Below, one piece after another: positions 58,566 through 64,000 of a DNA stretch of 64,000 bases (the stretch's first letter is position 1; the number at the start of each line of letters is the position of its first letter). The position numbers and the translations under genes are program-made. Origin of the DNA: Acephala macrosclerotiorum (taxonomy: Eukaryota; Ascomycota; Leotiomycetes; Helotiales; Mollisiaceae). The notes beneath the pieces are model-generated. The model saw only the letters and a program-made list of their open reading frames with translations, ran no database searches and had not been told where the DNA came from. The stretch covers positions 62,001 to 126,000 of the forward strand of contig MU119300.1 of assembly GCA_014904845.1 (NCBI GenBank). Reading direction: 5' to 3'.

Positions 58566-58757
58566 ATGGCTCGAGACGTCCTTCAGCAAGAGGAACTGCT
58601 AGATCGGATCAAAGCAACGAAGGCAGACCTCCTCGATGCTTTGGGAGATTTAGGACGAATCGGGCCAACGAAGAATATTACTCGATAGGACGCAACACCA
58701 CCAGATGATGTATCAGAGCTGTCTCATTCCGACACCTTCGAGCGCGATGAAGAGTAA
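58566..58757 (+). pseudogene. Short coding-like relic with one in-frame stop
   Basis: From the ATG at 58566 the frame reads MARDVLQQEELLDRIKATKA, then DLLDALGDLGRIGPTKNITR, a TAG at 58686-58688, then DATPPDDVSELSHSDTFERD and a TAA at 58755. The helical and acidic composition looks protein-like on both sides of the stop. A Gln-to-stop change (CAG to TAG) would explain the break. No family is recognised, and chance cannot be excluded. Confidence 0.3.
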
Positions 58758-58990
58758 TGATGGGTGCATGTCCATCGGTAACCAGGACTGCTTGCAAGAC
58801 CGGGGCTGCTCCATCGCACCTTCCCCAATTGACACAAGAGAATTCATGTACCACATTACCACCGCCTCTCTTACCGGAAACACCATATCATCGATACCGG
58901 TAATCCAGAAGGGAGGGCTGAACTCAGAAGTCTCGACATAGTATATCCTATCCAGCTTCGCCAAGACAGAATCCCAGCTTCATTGAAGAT

Positions 58991-60013
58991 ATGGCTCCAA
59001 AGCGTGCCATTGATCCGGACCAGGAAACCGTCCCTAAACGACGACGCAGAGGTGGCAGATCACAAGCACCATTGCCATCCCGCGAGAACGCAAATCCGAC
59101 GGCACCACCCGAGGGAGAACATCCAATCGTCGAGGAGACCTTTCCATACACGCCTATCAATGGCCGTGTGTTGAACTCTAATGATACTGAGGACGATGAT
59201 ACGGGGGTTGAGATGATAGATCTGGAAAGGGAGGATTCGGTGGACACAGTGGCCATGATGCAACAAGGGGATAAGGACCATAGGGGTGCCGATGCTTCTC
59301 AGCAGGCATACCAGCTAGCGATGCATCCAGATCACCGGACATCTCATGCAGAAGCATTTGGTGCAAATCCAAGCATGCCGGCCCACTTCATGCCCCATCT
59401 GCCCGCAGGATTTGGTCCACAGCCAGGACATGGATCCCAGGCGCCAGTGCACATGGTACGCATGGGAGCTGGTGGGTCTATGAATCCAGTCGGGCATACA
59501 GTATCTCATCCGCCATCGACATTTGCTACTTCCAAGATGGCTGACTACACACCACTCGTGGTGCCCGACCTCTCGAACATTCTCCAGGAGCGAGGCATCG
59601 AGGTCTCTGGCAATAAATCAGACCACATCGAGAGACTGCAGGAAGATGACAGAAAAGCTCAGAACGATGAGTCGGCGTTTATCAGAGCACTCATAGAAGG
59701 TCTCATGGGACCCCCTCCCCCTACCTGGAAGTCACAAACCTCTGTATCTTTAGGTCCATCAAGCCCGTTTGTCATAAGCCAACCTCCCTACGTTCTCGAA
59801 CAACCGTCTAATTCGGCAGATGGCATGTCGAATATGGATGCTTCACGGTTGGGTGGCAGTCCCCCTGCCCTAGACCCCCAGATATCCGACCCAGGTCTCG
59901 CGTTTCCAGTTGTCGATAGTCCTCCCCGGGCACCAAAGCCAGAATCTTCTTCCTCTTCATCTAACGACAATGATATACGGAGCAACCGCTATAGAAAGCA
60001 ACGACGACTCTGA
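58991..60013 (+). CDS. Putative nuclear protein with SAP-like motif
   Basis: One exon, 340 aa. The N-terminus carries a basic cluster that looks like a nuclear localisation signal (VPKRRRRGGRSQ, residues about 14-25), followed by an acidic stretch (NDTEDDDTGVEMIDLERED). The middle is Met/His/Gly/Pro-rich and disordered. Residues about 188-222 (TPLVVPDLSNILQERGIEVS, then GNKSDHIERLQEDD) match the helix-loop-helix pattern of SAP DNA-binding motifs. A proline-rich tail ends in a basic stretch (SNRYRKQRRL). SAP proteins usually bind scaffold or A/T-rich DNA or act in chromatin and RNA processing. A nuclear role is inferred; the precise function is unknown. Confidence 0.72.
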   Translation: MAPKRAIDPDQETVPKRRRRGGRSQAPLPSRENANPTAPPEGEHPIVEETFPYTPINGRVLNSNDTEDDDTGVEMIDLEREDSVDTVAMMQQGDKDHRGADASQQAYQLAMHPDHRTSHAEAFGANPSMPAHFMPHLPAGFGPQPGHGSQAPVHMVRMGAGGSMNPVGHTVSHPPSTFATSKMADYTPLVVPDLSNILQERGIEVSGNKSDHIERLQEDDRKAQNDESAFIRALIEGLMGPPPPTWKSQTSVSLGPSSPFVISQPPYVLEQPSNSADGMSNMDASRLGGSPPALDPQISDPGLAFPVVDSPPRAPKPESSSSSSNDNDIRSNRYRKQRRL

Positions 60014-61221
60014 CGTTCAAGGCGATGGCAGACGTAGTGGCATCGCAGAGAAGTTTGGTTCTTCGAAACGTAACGGATGTATTGGACTTTGGAATCGGTG
60101 CTGCGTTCTTGGTGATTCGTCGTTCTTGTGAGGTTGTCGTCGGTGGGGACATTGGAATTATACTTTCGAGAGTTCAAGATTCGATGCGATTTGGGGCATT
60201 CGGGTTCTGCTACTCCCGAGACTTATGTGTCTTGGGGTAGGACATCGGATGTTGGCATTCGCTTTGGAGTTCGAGGGAACTCCAGCTTGGTGTTATCCAT
60301 CTTCTTGCTTTAGGCCTCTTTTCTCTGCGAGCCGGTGTATTGTCATTCTTGCTTGAATGTTGGTCTGAGAGGCCAGCATATCAATGGGCATTCGTTTGGG
60401 TTTGGGATTCCGCTTCGGTCTGGGACATTGAGAAGTTGTGAGGAAGAGTTGAGGAGACGCGCCGTAGCGCCGGGATCTCTCATCCGCATAAATAAACTCT
60501 CATCACGTGCCATTCTCCCATTTCCATCATCTCTCACAAAAACTTTCGGAACATCCAGGAACGATTCGGTTCATCCAGCTTATCCTTTAAACCTCATTCT
60601 GAAGAGCCTCAACCCACTTGCGGGGCACCTCCGCCTAAAAAGCAGTATCGGGCCACTCCGACGACCCTTGTCCCGCCAACCAAAGCGAAAGGCAAAAATC
60701 AGCCCACGGACGCTTGTGATCACCTTACTTTGTTCCTTCATTCCTGTTCATTCTCTTGTTCCCTTCTCACCTTTGGAACATCGCACCATGTTGATTTACT
60801 TGACTGTAGCTTGCTGACTCCACACTCTGTGATTGGTGGGAGTGCTTCGTTTGTAAGGAGAAGTCTCCTGACAAGGCTGGAATTCGTACGATGCGGACAA
60901 CACGATGGGCTCATATACGTCATTCACTGTTCATTTTCTTGCCTTTCTTGTTCACTTTCTGATCATTCCTGACCGAAAATGATTAGGGATGAAAGTCAAT
61001 CCCGAGGATCTGGTCTGGTACGGGTAGTCGGTGCGTTTGATTTTCCTTTGATATAAATCCTATGCTGCAACTTGCCTTCATACCTGCATCAACAGCACAC
61101 AACAGCAAAGCACAACAGCAAGCAATCTCAACTCCAACAAATCACTCTCCACTCTCGTCTTCAGCCTCTCAACTCTACCAACAAATCTCATCTTTGGTTT
61201 ACACAATCTCAACTCCACAAA
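60014..61221. other. Intergenic region, no supported gene
   Basis: The frames here (for example 60335-60817) lack motifs. The final 150 bases before 61222 are rich in CAACA and CTC repeats, typical of a fungal leader. Confidence 0.45.
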
Positions 61222-61858
61222 ATGGCACCAATCAGAATCTCCCCCGCCATGGCCATGCGCACACTCAAGATCGCCCGCCCAGCCCAAAGACAATTCAGCG
61301 TCGTAGCTCGTATCCGTCAAGCAGCACGCGACTTCGAGCCCCATCCATTTGAGCGCTATCCCACCACACAAAAAGCCGCTCCTGCCGACTGGTCAAGACA
61401 ATTCAAGAAGCTTGGTGGAAACGCATTATTGTGAGTACAACCTCTACATCTTCCAACTCCAAGCATACTTGGAAAATCCCTGGGGAGAGATAAGAACAGC
61501 GTTATTGAGATAGGGGGGGGGGGCTAATAGTGATGTAGTTATTTTCCCGGCTTCGCGATCATTCTCGGATGGCCACTTATGGGCGAGGCGATGTTGGATG
61601 GACATGTTGTCTAGATCACACCACTTCCCTTCAACCCAACTTCGATCGCTATCCTCGACTGCCTTCCATTCGCCACTTCATCACCTTGGTCCTGATCCTA
61701 CGCGCGGAAATGGCTCAAGTAGCGGTGGAGGTGGACAGCACAACAAATGGCTCTTGACCGCGATGGCGATCCTAGCTTGGGATACTTGTACATATCTCTT
61801 CGGCGAGACGTTTTGGGATCAGATTGGGCATGAGGAGAATTGGTGGGATGATGCTTAA
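61222..61858 (+). CDS. Small mitochondrial membrane-type protein, unknown
   Basis: Proposed exons 61222-61430, 61539-61605 and 61739-61858 give 131 aa. The first join (108-bp intron) restores NALF-YFPGFAIILGWPLMGE. The second (133-bp intron, donor GTTGTC or, three bases later, GTCTAG, both weak) joins AMLDGH to HNKWLLTAMAILAWDTCTYL and FGETFWDQIGHEENW. The basic, Ser/Ala/Arg-rich N-terminus (RTLKIARPAQRQFSVVARIR) looks like a mitochondrial presequence. Two hydrophobic segments follow, suggesting an inner-membrane subunit or accessory protein. The family is not recognised. The first intron contains a run of about 13 G (61511-61523). The last splice is the weak point; without it, translation ends after GHVV. 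Confidence 0.65.
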
Positions 61859-63120
61859 TTGCACTCGTTCTTAGCCTTCTCCTGGGATTTCTTTTGTTTT
61901 GCATGGCTCGGCGTTTGGATACAGGACTTTTTTGAATTTTTGGAAAATGCATGGCATTGCATTTGGAGAGGAAGGGCAATGAGTACATAGCTCTTGCTGA
62001 TAATACAAAAAACACTTCGAAATCTTTACAAATATTTCTCAATCAATGCATTCGGCCTTGAGATGTGACCCGGTTTTGTCAACATGCGTTTCTGATTTCT
62101 CTAGGGCCTCACACTCCTCACCTACATGGAACATCTGCGCTCTTCTTCGCAGGCTAGAATACAGCATCTTCACCTCCATCTTGAAGCGTCCGCAAGATTT
62201 AATAGCTCCCCTTGGAAGGTGAGCGCATTGTACCCTGACGAAAGAGGAGCGTTTCTGACGAGGCTGTACACTAGGAATTCTGAATTGGAAACACCTCGCG
62301 AACTACGTTGAAAAAAATAATGGACTTGTTTTCCTCTTTTGGCTGTTGGTATTCTTATTTTCTACCTGTGCTTTATTACTGCTCGCTCTTTACTTCTGGA
62401 TCGGTGTCTGTTGCCTCTTACCTCTTGCAACTACCTTCCTCCCTCTCGCTCTTCATTCCGGTCTCCTACTACATTTCATTCCCACCCATAACCAACCCTC
62501 TTAAGCTGAACTACTTACTACCCGTCCCGTCTTCATGCACCAAGCCAAGCTCGCAACACTTTCAAGGGTCCACTTTTTCGACATAGAGTTGCAATTCTCA
62601 TTGTGGTATTCTCTCCAAAGGGGAAAGAATGGCGGAAATTCATCCTCCCCGACCCACCCTATACGTACGACAAGAATTTATACCGAGGTAGGGAGAAGTG
62701 CAAGTATTAAACGCAATTCTTAATTCGGTTTATCAAGGGGTATCTACCACTACCAATACCAACGTAGACTACTCCATGCAAGCGGAACTTTGATCCACTC
62801 AAAGCAAAGTAAAGCAAAGCAAAGCACAAAAAGAAACTCGAGTCCATCGTCGAAGAGGAACCTCATGATTGATATCTAGTTCAAAGAGAAGCGTCCCCAT
62901 GCCGCAGTTTTGGTAACTCGTTGAACGCCATAATAGCACCAGAGCAGGCTCAACCTCCAGGGAGAATGAGGGCTCCAGGCATATTTTTATGCAGATGCAG
63001 ATGTAGATGCTGCCATCAAGCATGCATGTAATGCAACTCCGATACGCCCGAAAGCAAAAGACTCAAGAATGCCCATGCGCAGTAAATATGCACACATCCC
63101 TCCGCCACCAGCACCATAAA
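61859..63120. other. Convergent 3' region, no gene
   Basis: This lies between the 3' ends of the small mitochondrial protein gene (plus) and the peroxiredoxin-like gene (minus). It contains a short CAAAG tandem (62802-62826). No supported gene. Confidence 0.45.
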
Positions 63121-64000
63121 TTAAGCCTTTGTCTTCACACCCCCATTCCCGCCCTCCAGTTTCTGCGCCTTTCTATTCGCGCTCATACTCCGTCTCCCAT
63201 CACTGGTCGAAGAGATGCTAAGTCCAGTTCCCTTGCGCTTGAGCAATGCTTCGCGCCATCGCTTCTCGTTGACTCCAGTGGACGTACTCTCTCCGTCACC
63301 ATCAAATCCCAACACCTCTCTCAACTCGGGAATCTCGGCGTGGTCTCGTGTGTTGCGCATTCGATGGCACCAAATTACGTGTTTCTCCTCTCCTGCCCCT
63401 TGCTTCTCTCCCAATTTCTTTGTTTGGTTCTCTTCTGGCGAAGAAACGGGCGAGTTTGGATTAATTGGTTCGAAAAGGAATTCGCCGCCGACTTGGTGGT
63501 AATCTCCTCCTTTGAGTGCTTGTCCACCTCTAAGCATCTTGAGACTTAAAACGAAGCTTCGGACCATGATGTTGAATAATTCCTGGCGTTGGTATTCAGG
63601 TCGAGTTCCGAGGTTGAGGGTACGCATCATTCCTAGCTCGTCGTAGAGTTTCTTTGTTGGGTCGGCGAAGATGGGGAAGGGACAGGAGGTTTCGGTGCGG
63701 TACATGGGGATTAGGGAGGGGTCGCCGTGGCCGATGATGATGAGGGCTGTGGGGGTTGGGAGCGAGAGGAGGGTGGAGGGGGAGATGTGGGAGCGGGTTA
63801 GGGTGCGGACGTATTCTTGGCAGTTCTGTTTCCTCTCAATCAGCATATGTATGGAAGGAGGAGTGATTGGAGAGGGGCGAGGAGGCGAAGAGGAAGAAGA
63901 GGAAGAAGAGGAAGAAGAGGAAGAAGAGGAAGAAGAGGAAGAAGAGGAAGAAGGGGGGAACATACACCGCAAAAGAAATGCCTAATGAAAATAACCATCA
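63121..64000 (-). CDS. Peroxiredoxin-like protein (PRXL2/AhpC-TSA family), 5' end outside window
   Basis: Two exons are visible on the minus strand: beyond 64000 to 63966, and 63825-63121, over a 140-bp intron. The join gives RHFFCG-NCQEYVRTL, the redox-type CxxC segment of PRXL2/FAM213-like AhpC-TSA domains. Then come TALIIIGHGDPSLIPMYRTE, FPIFADPTKKLYDELGMMRT, GGDYHQVGGEFLF and VIWCHRMRNTRDHAEIPELR, in the thioredoxin-fold order of the family. The C-terminal 60 residues are Ser/Lys-rich and disordered. Family members are thiol-dependent antioxidant or redox-regulatory proteins; the substrate is not known. A long in-frame run of Ser codons just upstream of the second exon is intronic microsatellite, not protein. 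Confidence 0.83.
63886..63953 (+). repeat. GAAGAG-type microsatellite in an intron
   Basis: About eleven tandem units of GAAGAG/GAGGAA lie between 63886 and 63953, inside the intron of the peroxiredoxin-like gene. On the transcribed strand this is a CTTCTT pyrimidine tract between donor and acceptor. Confidence 0.9.

Noticed and set aside
63826..63972. Poly-Ser N-terminus of the peroxiredoxin-like protein
   Set aside because: It is the translation of an intronic microsatellite; donor GTATGT and acceptor CAG flank it and restore FFCG/NCQEY.

Overview
The window looks like nuclear DNA of a filamentous ascomycete. Genes carry short introns (about 44-140 bp) with GT..AG ends and CTAAC/CTGAC-like branch sites, on both strands. 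The protein families are typical of such fungi: HET-domain, WSC-domain, Egh16/Gas1-type surface protein, CVNH, GH11 xylanase, DYRK (Pom1-like) kinase, TinC/ADIP-type protein and Pex24/32-type peroxin. The mix suggests Leotiomycetes, but that is an inference from gene content, not a species call. Exon joins were worked out by hand; every spliced CDS given with a residue count closes in a single reading frame.

Layout. 1-12 kb is gene-poor: an Egh16/Gas1-like secreted protein (3747-4660, -) and a small single-pass membrane protein (7629-8237, -). 12-32 kb is the conserved core: a 1178-aa LRR protein (-), RPL5 (-), a HAD-like hydrolase (+), a TinC/ADIP-type coiled-coil protein (-), a Pom1-like DYRK kinase (-) and a peroxisomal membrane peroxin (+). 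32-59 kb is accessory in character: a HET-domain protein, a decayed F-box gene, a secreted CVNH protein, a 1687-aa secreted oxidase fusion (-), a broken GH11 xylanase, an Hsp70-like ATPase (-), an orphan with a Myb/SANT-like N-terminus, an acidic low-complexity protein, a SET-domain protein, a broken MFS transporter and a short relic. 59-64 kb returns to ordinary genes: a SAP-like nuclear protein, a small mitochondrial protein, and the 3' part of a peroxiredoxin-like (PRXL2/AhpC-TSA) gene that leaves the window.

How it fits together. Core genes cover translation, polarity/cell-cycle signalling, microtubule organisation and peroxisome biogenesis, with no obvious pathway link. The accessory block combines nonself-recognition-type genes (HET, Hsp70-like), secreted surface or wall-active proteins and several pseudogenes. 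The in-frame stops in those pseudogenes are all explainable as C-to-T (or G-to-A) changes in a CpA/TpG context, as RIP would leave. The most striking item is the 38114-43535 gene. It encodes a signal peptide, a PQQ-like beta-propeller, Ig-like modules, two WSC modules, Ser/Thr linkers and a complete Fet3-like multicopper oxidase with all copper ligands, in one predicted polypeptide.
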